From positions 62,001 through 126,000 of the forward strand of contig NW_020194684.1 in the NCBI RefSeq assembly GCF_002865645.1: DNA of 64,000 bases. Reading direction: 5' to 3'. Under the pieces are notes generated by a model. The model did no database searches, was not told the origin of the DNA, and saw only the letters and a program-made list of their open reading frames with translations. The position numbers and the translations under genes are program-made. Of this stretch, positions 10,151-22,054 are shown piece after piece (position 1 is the first letter of the stretch; each line of letters opens with the position of its first letter). Source of the DNA: Hyaloscypha bicolor E (lineage: Eukaryota; Ascomycota; Leotiomycetes; Helotiales; Hyaloscyphaceae).

Positions 10151-13100
10151 CCTAATTCTTTATTATTCGGGGAGAAAAGAAATTTCTAAGCAGGTTACTA
10201 GGATAAAAGCCGAGCCCGCCTTTCTAGTATCTTTTATTACTACTAATATTAATAACTACTTTGCTTTTTAGTACTTTTATATACTTAGTAATAATAAGAA
10301 TTAAGGAAATATATTTAGAAATAGAAAGCAAACTAAAGGTTAGCCATATTACAAAAATATAATATATCCCGGCTTTACTAGTTCCTATACTAATAAATTA
10401 AATTATTATTACTAATCTTATAATATTATCCAGATCTATACTAATAAAAACTAATATAGTAATATATAATAACCTATAAGACCTTAATAACTCTAATAAC
10501 GAGATACTCGTTATATTAATAATATAACTAAAACCTCTAGCCAGGCTAATAACTAAATCAAGTATAGTATACTAGTTACTAATAGTTATAAACTCGGATA
10601 AAGATAATATTATTTATATTAAGGATAACTTACTAGAAAAAGCCAAAGAGCTACTACCGGATATTAATAGTAATATATTCTTACCTTATCTAGAAAGTTC
10701 AGAAACCAAATATATATTATAGGAAATAATACCTATTCCTGTTTCGGAATTAGAAAATAATAATAAGATAATAAAGCTTTTAAAATACTTTACTTTAAAA
10801 AGAAAGCAAAAAATATTAAAGAAAATAGTAATTTTTATTAATAAAGTATTATATGCTTTAAATATAAATACCCGAGATATTATATATATATTAGATAGCT
10901 AAACTCAGTTATTTTATCCTAATACCGGGTCTCCTATAATCCTAATTAATAGACTAATATTATAAAAGAAGTTTCCCTAGCTAGTAAAGATATTATTATT
11001 ATAAGAGAACTAGTTATAATTAATAAAAGTAGGCTATAGCCCTATTATAAAAACCTTTATTAGCCTACTAGTATCTTGCTTTACTATAAATAAGTAAATA
11101 GTATATTTCCTACTAGAAATTAGCTATATAATTAACTATTTACTAGATAGAATCTTATTAGGAACGTGGTTTTTAAAAAAGTATTAACTTTATTTTAAAT
11201 AGAAAAAGAAAAATAAAGCAAATTACTTTAAAGTCGGGAATACTAAAAACCTAATATTTATCTCTATACTAATATTTTCTAAAAAGAGGCAAATATACCG
11301 GGTTACTAGGGTTTACCTTACTAAAGTAGTTACTATAATACTAGAAATAGGAATTAATTTTCTAGTATAATATAAAGTATTTCTATTATAAAAAATAGAA
11401 TACCTATTATAGCTAGTTATATAAAGAAATAAGGTAATCTATTACTTTAGCTTTATAGTTAATAGTATAACTAATAGAATACCTTAACTAATACTATATA
11501 CTAACTTTAGTAATATTCTAATTTATTTACTAAAAAATACTTATATTAGAATATTAGTAAAATATTTAGACCTTAATAGTAAAGAAATAAAGGTTCTTAT
11601 AAACCTAGCAGAAGTTTTTAATAGTAATAATACCAAGTTTCTTCTAATATTATATAGAGAGCCTATTTAGTAACTACTTATAATAATTTATTCTTATATA
11701 TATTAATAATATTATTATATTTTCTAGAATAATTAAATAATACTTATATAACCTGAGTATAGTACTCTTACTATTTAAGAAGTCCGGTATTATGCTTTCT
11801 ATTACTAAATACTACTTCCTATAGCTAAGTATATAGATATTAGGTTATAAGATATTAAGACTTAGGCTTAGTATCCTAGAAAACAAGATTAAAGTAATTA
11901 AAACATAGAACTTCCCAGAGAATTTAGTATAGCTAGAGACTATTATTAGCTTTTTCGAATACTATTATAAATTTATTAATTATTATACCAAGATTACGGA
12001 ATTATTTATAGAATTAAAAATAGCAGACTTTAGGAATAGACTAAAGAAAGGCAGGAAAAGAGTTAATTTTACTAAAGTAATACTAATATTCTTATCTTTA
12101 TATATTACTATTTAGCCAGAAAGTAAGAAAAAGAAAAAGAAAGTTCTATTAGTAAAAAGTAAGCCTAATAATAACTTTATAAACTATTACTATAAAGCCT
12201 TTAAGACTATATAGAATATACTATATAAAGTACTAATATTAGTATTTTCTGACTTTATAAAACCTTTTATTCTTTATATTAATAATAGCTTAGAATATAG
12301 ATTTGAAATAGCTATATACTAAATTAATAATAATAATAAAGAGAAACCCGTTTTTTACTTATCTAAAATATTAATACTAGTAGAAGCAAATTACTAGCCA
12401 CCTAAACTTAAAATAACAGGTCTAGTTTAGATACTAAAAAAGCTACTATATTACCTTAATAATAACTAGTTTATTATATATATAGATTATTAAGCTATAG
12501 TAAATACTTTTAAGGATAGGGGGCCTTTAAATAGAAAAAATAACTGCTTAATAAACTAGAAGCTATTTCTGATATAATATACTAAGAATATAGAAATATA
12601 TTATAAAACAAGAAAAATATATTAGAATATAAATACTTTATCTCAGGTTAAAATAGTAATAAATAACTCATATTCTAAAGAAATTAATACCCTATTCCAA
12701 ATACTATATAAATTAAAGTAAGGTAATATAATAATACTTATAGTTTATTATACTATAATATGGAAAGTAAATTACTATATATATTATTACCTTCTAGTAT
12801 AAATAAGGTTAGTAATAAATATAACTACCGAGGCTATAGCTATATTACTATTAATATTCCCGGAATATAATAGTATAAATTCGGTTTTAATAGTAAATAA
12901 AACATATACTATAGCTTTATATCTTAATAAATAGTTTATAGCCGCTATTATTCGTAAATACTTAAGAAATAAGAGCTTTAGTAAACTATATCGGAATATA
13001 CTCTAATATTTATAGAACTTACTAAAGGTAAAATAACTAATAATATTTAAGTCTTTTTATTTTAATACTAAAACGAAATTATTATTCTTTTATAAAGATA

Positions 13101-14430
13101 ATAAAAATAAGAAATTATATATACCTAATAAATTTATTAAAGCTATACTTAAGATAGCTTATAATAATAGGATATATATTAGATTAAATAGAACCTATAA
13201 CTATTTATAGAAATATATTTTTATCTTATAACTAGTAAAATAAAATAAGATATATATAATATATTATCTCATTTATAGGGCTATAAAACCGGACTAATAT
13301 ATATCCAAGAAATTACTTAAGCCTATTTTACTACTAGTAAAATAACTAGCTATATTCTATATTAATCTAGTAATAAATTTATTATAATTAAAATAAGGCT
13401 ATAATATAATACTACCTATAATAAACTAATTAACTAAATAAGTATAAGTTTTAAGAGACTATAAAGATTAATTAGCCGAGAACTAGGCTAGAGAATACTA
13501 TAAATAGATATATAAAAAAGTAGACTTACTAGAAAGAATTATATCTAACCGAGATAATAGATTCTTCTTAGCCTTTTAATAAGAGATTTATAATATAGTA
13601 AATATTAAGCTTGCTTTTATAATAGTATATAATATAAAAGCAAATAGCTAGTCTAAGTAAACTAACTAGACTATTATTTATACCTTATACTATATAATTA
13701 CTAGTAAATTTAACTAGTTAAACTAGGAGAATCTATTACTAATACTTATATATATTTTAAATACCTTAATTAATATCTTTATAAGATTCTTATTATATAA
13801 ATTTTATTATACTAAATAACTACTATTTCCTTTTTTTATATAAGTAATATAGTTATTATTACTTATAAAGCAGAATACTAAAGACTTTATAAAAGCCTAT
13901 AAACTCCTATTTAAAAATACTAGATAAGTACTAGCTCTTACTTAGGTATAGATAAAGTAATACTATAATAATAGAAAAAGAGATATCTAGTTTTAAGAAA
14001 ATAATAAAATATAGCTTAAGCTAGTAAAAGAAATTAAAATAGAATATTATTTACTAAAAAACTAGATAAAACTATTTTTTAAAAAAATAGGGCTATATAT
14101 AATTAAATATATTATCTTACTATTATTATATAAGATAATACTATTAGATTAGCTTAAGATATATCTAGTTATAGCTATTAAATATCTAGAGAAAAAGGAA
14201 AGTAATTTATACTAGAGAAAATTACTAGAACTAGGCCTAATTTAATAGGATAAATATAATAAATATATTATTAATAAGATTATATAAAAAGAAATAAGAA
14301 GTAAAATAAAATAACGAGATAGGTATTCTTAGTATCTAGTCTATTATTATAGTTATAATAAAAAGAAATAGTAAGATAATTTAATCTTATAATAAGATAT
14401 TCTATAACTTATATAGAAGTTCAAATAAGC
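10151..14430 (+). pseudogene. decayed pol of the Gypsy element (RT, RNase H, integrase, chromodomain-like)
   Basis: Conceptual plus-strand translation, reading through RIP-made stops, shows a reverse transcriptase-like stretch at about 11,100-11,950. RNase H follows at about 12,230-12,650 (an L-Y-I-[D/N]-x-S-L-E block, then an L-K-K-L-x-x-Y-L block). An integrase core lies at about 13,150-14,000, and a short chromodomain-like block with clustered aromatics at about 14,280-14,430. The order RT-RNaseH-INT is diagnostic of Gypsy. The protease boundary could not be placed. Stops are too dense for any expression. Confidence 0.7.
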
Positions 14431-16872
14431 CTTTTTATTAGATAGCTAGGGATACTAAGTATAGTAATAAATGAAATTTTAATATATAATATTATTATTA
14501 TAAGTTTTATTTTCCGTTAGTATTAAATAGAGGTATTTTCCTTTAATACTAGATAATGAAATATTTTTTACTATATTTATTATATAATTATAATATTTTT
14601 TATTTATATTATATTTTTTTAATTATAATAATAATAGCCTTATATTACTATATTTTGCTTTTATACTAATAGTATATACGAGCTAAATATAGTTATAGTT
14701 ATAATAGAAATATAGAAGTATAAAGTAAAGAAAGTTATAGAAATAATAATAAAAAAAGCAAGAATAACTCTAACTATTTTAAAAACCATTATTATAGCTA
14801 TAATTAAACTTTTCTTAATTCCCAAAAAGTTTATTACTCTATAATAATATACTCGTGAAATATAATTAGCTAGAATAAGTATTAGAAAAAGATATAAGAA
14901 TAGTAATCTAGAAAATATTAAATAGGATATTTTAGTATATAAGAAAATCTTTTAGGATAATATATAAAATACGAATTTAAGAATAAATAGATACTATTTA
15001 TATAGTATTAACTAGGTTACTATAGTTTATTATAGTAGTTCTAGTATTAATTACTATAGTAATAAATACTTTTCCTATATTATTAATAACTTAACTTTTA
15101 ATACTAAAGCTAACCTATTATAGGTTAGTAAGAGTAATAACTATAGGCCTATTAATATAAGAGTATATAATAATTACCTAGAAGCTATATAATTTATTTT
15201 TACTATTATATATAATATTAATTTATTTATATTTTTATTCTTTAATATAGCTCCGGATAAATACTTATATCCTAATTATATTTACTATAGAATAATATAT
15301 ATATTATAAGTATATATTTATAACTATTCTTATAATAATATTATGGGCCTAGATAAATATATTAGTTATATTTACTATAGTAATAATAATTCGAATATTA
15401 TCTTTCTTAGTAAAGAAAGCTTTAGTAAGGTATTAGTTACTAATAAGAAATAGGCAAATTTCTATTATTATTTTATTAATATTATTATAGGCCTTAATAG
15501 TAATAACTCTTTAGTTATAGTATATTTAGAAAAATAATATTATTAAGCGGAATTTATAAAAAGTAAGAAATTCTTCTAGCTATTAGGTATAATAAGCTCT
15601 TTTATAATAGCTATAAGTTTACTATACTAATAACTCGAGTTTCTATAATAAGATAGTAATTATATACTAGATAAATAAAGTAGAAATACTATTTTAGTAA
15701 TAGTACTTACCCGAGATTATAATATAAATATTTCTATATTTAAAATATTTAGCTATACTATATTCTTTACTATAGCTAGCTAAGTAATATATAAAATAGG
15801 AGCAAAATAGGAAAAAATAGTATTAATAGTTTAGAAAGAACTTATCTAGTAAATAAACTAAATTATTAATACCTTAGTAGGCTTCTATACTACTAATACT
15901 ATAACCTACTAACTAATATTATTTTTTATAGCAGATCTAGAAATCTAGCTAGTTAAGCTATAATATGACTTAGTAGATTATATTACCTTAGAGAAGCGTT
16001 TTAGGCTTAATATAAGTCATATTATAACTAGTATTTCTATAGGCTTATATATTCTCTATATATTATTAGAATATATTTTATTATAAAATAATAAATAGGT
16101 AATCTTACTTATTATTATAGTAATCTAAATAATAACTAGCTCTCTAATAATACTAGTTATTTAAAAGCGAATAGACTAGATAATAGCTATTAATACTTCT
16201 AATAATAATACTATATAAAACTAACTACCTATTATATCTAATAAATAGTATACTATTTCCTTTATTACGGAATATGGCGAGTAATTGGACTATTTAATCC
16301 AGAATACCTTAGCTAGAACAAGATTACTAGATACTCTAATAAAGAGAATTAGTTTTAGTAGCCCAAAGCTATTAGGGTTACTAGAAGAACTTTAGTATGC
16401 TTCTTTATATACTAAATAATAAGCTAACAAGAGTAGTAATAACTTTGGAAGTAATTAAAGTAATATTACTAGCGAAAATTATACTAGTAGTAATAACTAA
16501 TATCCCGCTAGCTAATACTAGAAGCATATATATTTACTAAATAACCCCAAATAATAAGCTACTATTAGAGCGATATATAAGGAATTCTCCGTTAGTTATA
16601 AGAACTTAAAGAGTAATACCAAGATTATTCTAGAGGTATATATTAATGGCAAGTAGCTTGGCTTATTAGAACTTGGGAGAAAGCATAGTATTATAGTTAT
16701 AGTTAAGAGTAAGAAGAATGGGAAGTAGATATTATAATAGAGGCAGATTATGGCAAAGTAGGTTATAGCTTTATGAAAGTTTTTGTACAGATAATTATTT
16801 CTTTTTTTCTTTTTTTCCTTATTATTATTTTACTACGAAGCTTCTGCTACAGGAGTAGTATTTTTTCCTCTT
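14431..16872 (+). other. extra 3' region of the Gypsy element, content unknown
   Basis: About 2.4 kb lies between the chromodomain-like end of pol and the polypurine tract. Canonical Gypsy elements have little sequence here. Most of it is RIP-saturated, but 16,560-16,740 reads as a plus-strand frame with only a few CAG-to-TAG-type stops, suggesting a former additional coding region. I do not recognise the protein. Confidence 0.45.
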
Positions 16873-16876
16873 TGGC

Positions 16877-16885
16877 GGGGGGAGA
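16877..16885 (+). promoter_or_regulatory. polypurine tract
   Basis: GGGGGGAGA abuts the right LTR, where plus-strand DNA synthesis would start. The purine run is broken only by a C at 16876. Confidence 0.65.
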
Positions 16886-17000
16886 TGTAATGGCACGTGC
16901 GTCACGTGGTAGCGCTGTGGTGTGGCGCTACTGCCACATTAGGTAGCTTCGTAGCAGTAGAATTAATCATCTTCTTTCTCCTCCTTCTTGTTATTCAACA
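16886..17000 (+). repeat. right LTR, 115 bp
   Basis: It starts TGTAATGGCACG and ends TTATTCAACA. The two differences from the left LTR are both G-to-A, the change RIP would make. It is followed directly by the second GCCGA target-site copy. Confidence 0.93.
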
Positions 17001-17245
17001 GCCGAGAGGATGGCGTTCAGGGTGTCAAGGTGGGCTGTGTCGATCGCGTTCTCGAGGACAACGATCCCATCGCAATGGAGGAAGGCAATTGCTTCTAATA
17101 TGAGTTCGTTGGTTGCGAGTCCGGCTTGGCGGATGGACTCGGGGATGTGGATTGTGTGGATTGCTCGCTCGTGGTTGTGAGTTCTGGGGGGACTCTTTTC
17201 TATGGGCAATTCCTGGATGGGATTTTGAAAGCTGTCTTGTGACAT
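17001..17245 (-). pseudogene. 5' part of the split PhyH-family dioxygenase gene
   Basis: The minus-strand frame starts at Met 17245 (an in-frame Met at 17284 is an alternative) and encodes an N-terminal leader, then a segment ending F-L-H-C-D-G-I-V-V-L-E-N. That segment is typical of the start of PhyH-family folds. The coding sequence is cut at the GCCGA target-site copy (17001-17005). Read into the LTR it terminates after a few codons. The rest of the gene lies at 6435-7191, and joining at one TSD restores frame exactly. Confidence 0.85.
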
Positions 17246-17617
17246 GTTTGAACCGGGAAATGCCCAAACACGGAACTGTTGCAAGAGAATGGGTTGTTAT
17301 ACTGAAGAACGAATGGTATGGGCTCCGCCGACCCCACTCTCAGTGGATGCGGGGTAAAATGATCTTCAGGTTCGCCGAGATCTCCGATGAGGCGACAAGC
17401 CTCGAACTGAGAGGGAAGGGAGGCTTGCCAGTGATGAATCAAATCAAATCAAATTCAGGGGAGGAACGAGGCGAAGTTGGCGTTGGAGGCAGTGGAAAGG
17501 GGGGCTTTAGCGAGCGCTCGCTCTCTCAGTTAAGCCACATTCTTACCCTGAACCCTCGTTGACATTCAGAAACGCATTATATTATGTGTATAAGTTCCAC
17601 CTGTCTCCATCCTGATA
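17246..17617. other. intergenic region, PhyH promoter side
   Basis: This 372-bp stretch lies between the start of the broken PhyH gene and the 3' end of the SGNH hydrolase gene. Open frames here are antisense shadows. No clear TATA box or other motif was identified. Confidence 0.5.
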
Positions 17618-18620
17618 TCATATACCCGCAGCAGCAACCATAAACCCCATTCCTACCCTCAAACCCGCCTCCCGACCTCCCGTCCCAACTGCTCTCGTTC
17701 CCGAGCCTTTGACTGGCGACGGTGTGGTGACCAACGTACTCGAAGTTTGACTAGCCCTGGCACTCGTAGTAGAGCTCTTCGCCACATTGCCTGTACTTCC
17801 CACTACTGCCGTCGCATTTGTCGAAGGCTTCACTATCATCCCCTTACTTATCACCTCTTGGATCCCCGAGAACCAGACATTAGCCATCTTTACGTACCCT
17901 GCGTCGTTTGAGTGTCGGCCATCTGCGAGATCGGTTACGAGGGGCCCGGCGAGGCTACGCATATCGACTAGAATTAGCTTCGCGCCGATAGATTGAATTT
18001 TGTTTGCTAGTGCGGTGTACTGTTCGTTTACTGTAACACGACATGCATCTTGTGCTGCAGCGGGGTTGACAAGAATCGTTGTTAGGATCACGGTTGCTCC
18101 GGGGCTCTGCTGGAAGATGTTGTTGATTAAACTCGTGACATTGGCTCCTGCATCCGGTACCGTTCCACCCTGGTTGCAATTGTTCGTGCCGGCATCGAGG
18201 AGGACAAGATTGGGTTTTAGTTGTGGGACCTGTGAAGAGATATGTGTTAGCGGAGTAAACCAAAGTAAACCCATCATATCCTGGTAGTAGGTACATTCTT
18301 GGATTCAGACTTACGGCAGTGTTTGCCAGCGCTGAAATTTGTGAGATGACAAAACCAGAGACGGCTTCAACAGCATTATCCGTGAAGTTTCCATTCTTAT
18401 TCGTCCCAACATAGGTGACGGTATTCCCATTCGCTAAGAGTAGGTCCTCCAGGTCCTTTCGGTAGCTGTCTCCTGTTGTTGATCCAACTCCAAATGTGAC
18501 CGACGCCCCCAACGGCATTATTCGAAAGGGAACCAGACTGCTGTTACTTGCAGCGACTTCTGAGCCATGAAGAAACGCAAACCATGCCAGCACGGCAAAA
18601 ATATGGGAAAATGAAGCCAT
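17618..18620 (-). CDS. secreted SGNH/GDSL-type hydrolase (carbohydrate-esterase-3-like)
   Basis: Two exons (18620-18315 and 18229-17618) around an 85-nt intron give 305 residues. Residues 1-24 form a signal peptide. Block I reads P-L-G-A-S-V-T-F-G, keeping the catalytic Ser but with Ala in place of the usual Asp of GDS. Block III appears as D-A-G-T-N-N, giving the oxyanion-hole Asn. Block V is D-G-R-H, providing the Asp and His of the triad. The last about 75 residues are Ser/Thr-rich and end in a short hydrophobic stretch, perhaps a linker or a weak GPI-type signal. Related fungal enzymes deacetylate xylan or other polysaccharides; substrate here is inferred. Confidence 0.85.
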
Positions 18621-19344
18621 ATTAACATACTAAATAAAAAACGAAGTTGTCACAAGAAGAGGAAAGAGAGGTCTGATCGCCAGGTGCCAAGAAGTTCACC
18701 AGATTCAAAAGTGGAGCCTGAACGGGTAGGATATTACTTATTGAGCGTGATCGACTGGTGCTCGCTCGCAACCTCTTCTGAGACGGCGAGAGACTAACCT
18801 GGTTTCATCTTACAGCAGCAGCCTCGCATGAGTAGCTGAAACGGGGTGACACGTGGCATTTAGACGGGGTTTGCTGTGAATTATCGAGTGTCGGATTCGA
18901 GTTCGATGCTCCGGTTGGAAAACTTCCCGCTGGGATCAATGCGGAACAGAACCCACGGGCCGTGAGCAGTCGAGAGGTCCCCGAGAGATTCCATGATATT
19001 GTCCGGAACCAGACGGGAGTTCCTCGACAGTGACATGCTGCCTTCGGTCCACAAGAAGCTGCAAGACGAGTATCTCCAGGCTCTCAGCGAAGTATATCCT
19101 CAAATACGAAACTGAAGTTGTCTTCGCGCCGAGCGTGGGGCGGGTGGTGGTCAGGTGGATGAGAGCTCGACGTGATTGGAAGATAAGCGAGCCAACTAAA
19201 GTGCGGGGTAGCGGGGTAAACTCACCTGACATCTCAGCATCTCAGTCAACCTCCTTTCCTGTCAGCAAAGTACTCCATTGACCCTAAAACCTACAAGAAC
19301 TCCAATACGATCCGCCCAACGACCCATTGAGGCCACATATCAAC
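18621..19344. other. divergent intergenic region
   Basis: This region separates two divergently transcribed genes (SGNH hydrolase on the minus strand, the 285-aa protein on the plus strand) and should hold both promoters. Short open frames on both strands (18936-19281) have no recognisable similarity and no supported start. Confidence 0.5.
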
Positions 19345-20297
19345 ATGCCGAAGGTCACCCATGTCACTTACAACCAAGGCCTCCCGTCTAAACACCTCCA
19401 CCTCGGAAACCTTGTCCACGATTTCCAAAAGCCAGATACCCTCGAACCATACATCGAAAAGTCGTACACCGAGTAGGTATATTGGCAAGAACTATTTGGC
19501 TTATGGCTGATCCATATCAGCATTGCGGAAGCTCCCCCAGCATGGGCAGAGTCGAGACCACTCGAGAACTTCGCATTGACCTTGGGAGAGGACGACGAAG
19601 CCGACGACTCTGAGGAGGAGGAAGGTCCGCGCTACCGTGTGGCAGCAGCAGCGAAGTCTGTCAAGCTTGATATTAAAGAGTATGTCTCCGACTCCGTTCT
19701 TGATCCCCACCTAACATTGATGTCAGTCCCGTCAAATTCTTCAACGAAGTCACCCTCAAGTCTGAAGATGCCAAAAAGTGGCTCGCCTCCCACCTCTCCG
19801 CAGCCGAAGACCTGCAGCCAAAACCCAAGCCGCAGATATGGATGTTGACAGGTTTGATCTTGATGACACACGCTACATGGACCCGCCTCTCGAGCAAGCA
19901 GAAGTTCACCCCTGGTCTTCCTGCTCCATTCGATCCTACTGGCGTCACCGCCATCCGCCGATCTTCGGTCAGCGAGCATGTGAAGCCTGTGTTTGGGTAT
20001 GAGGAGAGCGAAGATAATAAACTCGTTCCAGGTGGTGCGGTCATACATGAGACAGGGAAATATCCTGGCACAAGAGGATGGGCTGCACAATGGGAGTTGG
20101 TTGATGCGCACGTTCTGCCAGCCGACAAGGGGAAGGGGGGAAATAATGAACTTGCATTGCACGTCCCTGGCCAAGGTGCAAAGATTGCAGCGGTTGATCT
20201 AAAGGCAGGGGAATATGCGACGAATGGAGATGAGGGAGTTGTTGATGATGAGGAGTACTGGGAGAAGTTTTTGGATGTTGTTGAGGAATATGAGTAA
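19345..20297 (+). CDS. 285-aa fungal protein of unknown function, possibly gasdermin-like
   Basis: Exons 19345-19472, 19521-19679 and 19727-20297, with introns of 48 and 47 nt (GTAGGT/TCAG and GTATGT/TCAG), give 285 residues. There is no signal peptide. The N-terminus has an L-G-N-L-V-H-D segment, followed by an acidic stretch (about 65-75). Near residue 134 comes a hydrophobic I-W-M-L-T-G-L block, and then a segment rich in Thr/Ser/Lys. A G-W-A-A-Q-W-E block and an acidic C-terminus close the protein. I recognise the layout from a widespread uncharacterised fungal family. The block order and size loosely recall fungal gasdermin-like cell-death proteins, but this is weak inference and no processing protease lies next door. 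Cytosolic location likely. Confidence 0.7.
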
Positions 20298-20596
20298 GTG
20301 CTCATACCGTCACAAGCTCTCGCCGAGAATCTTTTGGGCCTTGATAACGGAGGTGTAGCAGTGCGCAGGCTCCCTCGCCATTAAGTGGGTTTTCGCAAGT
20401 GAAATGGTAAGAATCGGAAATCGGAGCTCGGCCTTTTGAGAAATGAAATCACCCAAACATATCTATTGCCCTCTAGCCAGCATTTTCATTTTCATTTGAT
20501 GTTTGCTCACGAAGTGAGGCCGTTGATTTAAAAAAAAATTCGGTCAGTCGCCGAAAAATCAGATTGGAATTTGGTCTTTCTGTGGTCTACTACTTC
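20298..20596. other. convergent intergenic region
   Basis: This 299-bp stretch separates two 3' ends. A run of nine A at about 20,530 was noted, with no gene or structured terminator. Confidence 0.5.
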
Positions 20597-22054
20597 TCAC
20601 TTCAGATACGCCTCAACAACACCATAATGTGTCCCCGCTAACCCATGCGTCTTCTCAAGTCTCAATCCAGCCGCAGTCAGTAATCCGGCCCACTGCTCCT
20701 CCGTCCTCTCCCTCCCCGTGAAAGACATCATCGTGAGATCCATCCACGCGCCCTCAACATCGACCCCGGTGGTCGGGAGCGCAATCTCCGCAATCAAGAG
20801 CCTCGATTTCTCTGTCATTGAGCAAGAGATGTTTTTCAAGATCTCGATGCACTTGGCGTCGTTCCAGTCATGGAGGCAGCGGCGGATGTAGTATATTGAG
20901 GCCCCTACCCCAGTCAGCCACAACAAGCACAATTTTGAAATTTTTGATTCGAATTGGACTTACCTTTCACCGGATTCGGCGTAAAGAAATCATGCCCCAT
21001 CTTCTCAATGCCCGCCCCAAGATCTTCCTTGATATCATCCAGCACTTCTGGCCTGTCCTGCAGAATTACCTTTCCTTTAACGTCACCAATCAAGCCCTTG
21101 ATCTGCATCGTAGCATGGCCCAATCCCCCGCCTACATCAACGACTAGCATGCTCGCCTCAGTAGTTTCTAATTTAGAAAGTTCAGAGTGGAACGGAAAGA
21201 TGGAAATGGCGAACGAAGTCGCGAGGCCCTGCGCGTTCATTGCGGCGTTCCAATCAGCGAAATATACTGGGTCTAGCTTTACGTGCTCCCACATCGTGAG
21301 ACCATTGGTGCGGTGGGTGAATGTGTAGGGGTTGTTGTGTTCATCTTGAGGGGACTTCCAGCCGTTAGATTTGAAGAATTCTGAGAGCTGGTTGAACACG
21401 GGCGTGTATTCGCCGAGCCTGGAGATATCAGCGTCATTCGAAGCTCAGCAAGAGGGCCGTACATCAGTTTGAATGCCCCTCGAATTCCAGGATGCAGGTA
21501 CACCATCGAGTACGGGGTATGGGCATATTCATGTGGTTTGGGCTCCGCAAATAGCTCAGGAATGGCAACTCGCATTAATCGAACTGCAGAAGTTAGATCC
21601 GCTGCAAGTCTTTAATGCACGAAATATTGTACCAAGCAGATCCTTCTCGACATCCAACTTCTCAGCCAACACATCAGCAGATAATGATGACCCATCAAGC
21701 GGCAGTGCTTCGAAGATCCCCATCTCTACCAGCGCTCGAACTGCACCTGTGTATGCTACCTATTCGCTTGTCAATCTCGAAATTCATACCCACACTCCTC
21801 ATCTCAACCGGAGAGCAGAGACATACAGCTTCAATCTGCGCAAAAACCATATCAACCGGCCCCCGCGCGCTCCGATTCAGATTTCGAACACTCGCGATTA
21901 AATTCGTATGCGTGCTGCTGACCTTCCCGATAGATTCGAGATCCGTGCCACTACCATTCTCGATCGCTGAGGCGTAAAGCCTTAGGTCTTTCTGAGCATC
22001 TTCGAGAGATTTGGTGATGGCAGCTATCTGCTGAGCTGCTGCTTCTTTGTCCAT
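20597..22054 (-). CDS. caffeic-acid-type O-methyltransferase (SAM-dependent)
   Basis: Five exons (22054-21827, 21759-21633, 21583-21463, 21418-20964, 20904-20597) separated by introns of 67, 49, 44 and 58 nt give 412 residues. An N-terminal helical dimerisation region ends near residue 150. The SAM-binding motif D-V-G-G-G-L-G-H is at about 253-260, and the catalytic-base His sits in L-H-D-W at about 322. These are the hallmarks of the Methyltransf_2 family, and the length is typical. Such enzymes O-methylate phenolic or polyketide intermediates in fungal secondary metabolism; the substrate here is unknown. It is convergent with the 285-aa gene. Splice phases close perfectly, so the gene appears intact. 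Confidence 0.88.

Larger units (their letters stand above)
7197..17000 (+). mobile_element. Gypsy-type LTR retrotransposon, 9,804 bp, RIP-mutated interior
   Basis: The element is bounded by 115-bp direct LTRs beginning TGT and ending ACA and is flanked by GCCGA duplications. The internal plus strand carries decayed retrotransposon frames in the order Gag-like, zinc knuckle, reverse transcriptase region, RNase H, integrase and a chromodomain-like tail. That order (integrase last) marks Ty3/Gypsy rather than Copia. Between about 7,800 and 16,500 nearly every frame is broken by TAA/TAG and CpA/TpG are almost absent, as RIP produces. The first about 500 bp and last about 200 bp of the interior are much less mutated. 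The insertion disrupts a PhyH-family dioxygenase gene. No intact pol frame remains, so the copy is non-autonomous. Confidence 0.92.

Noticed and set aside
7197..17000. Copia assignment for the first LTR element, suggested by its short LTRs
   Set aside because: RNase H lies upstream of integrase, which is the Gypsy order.
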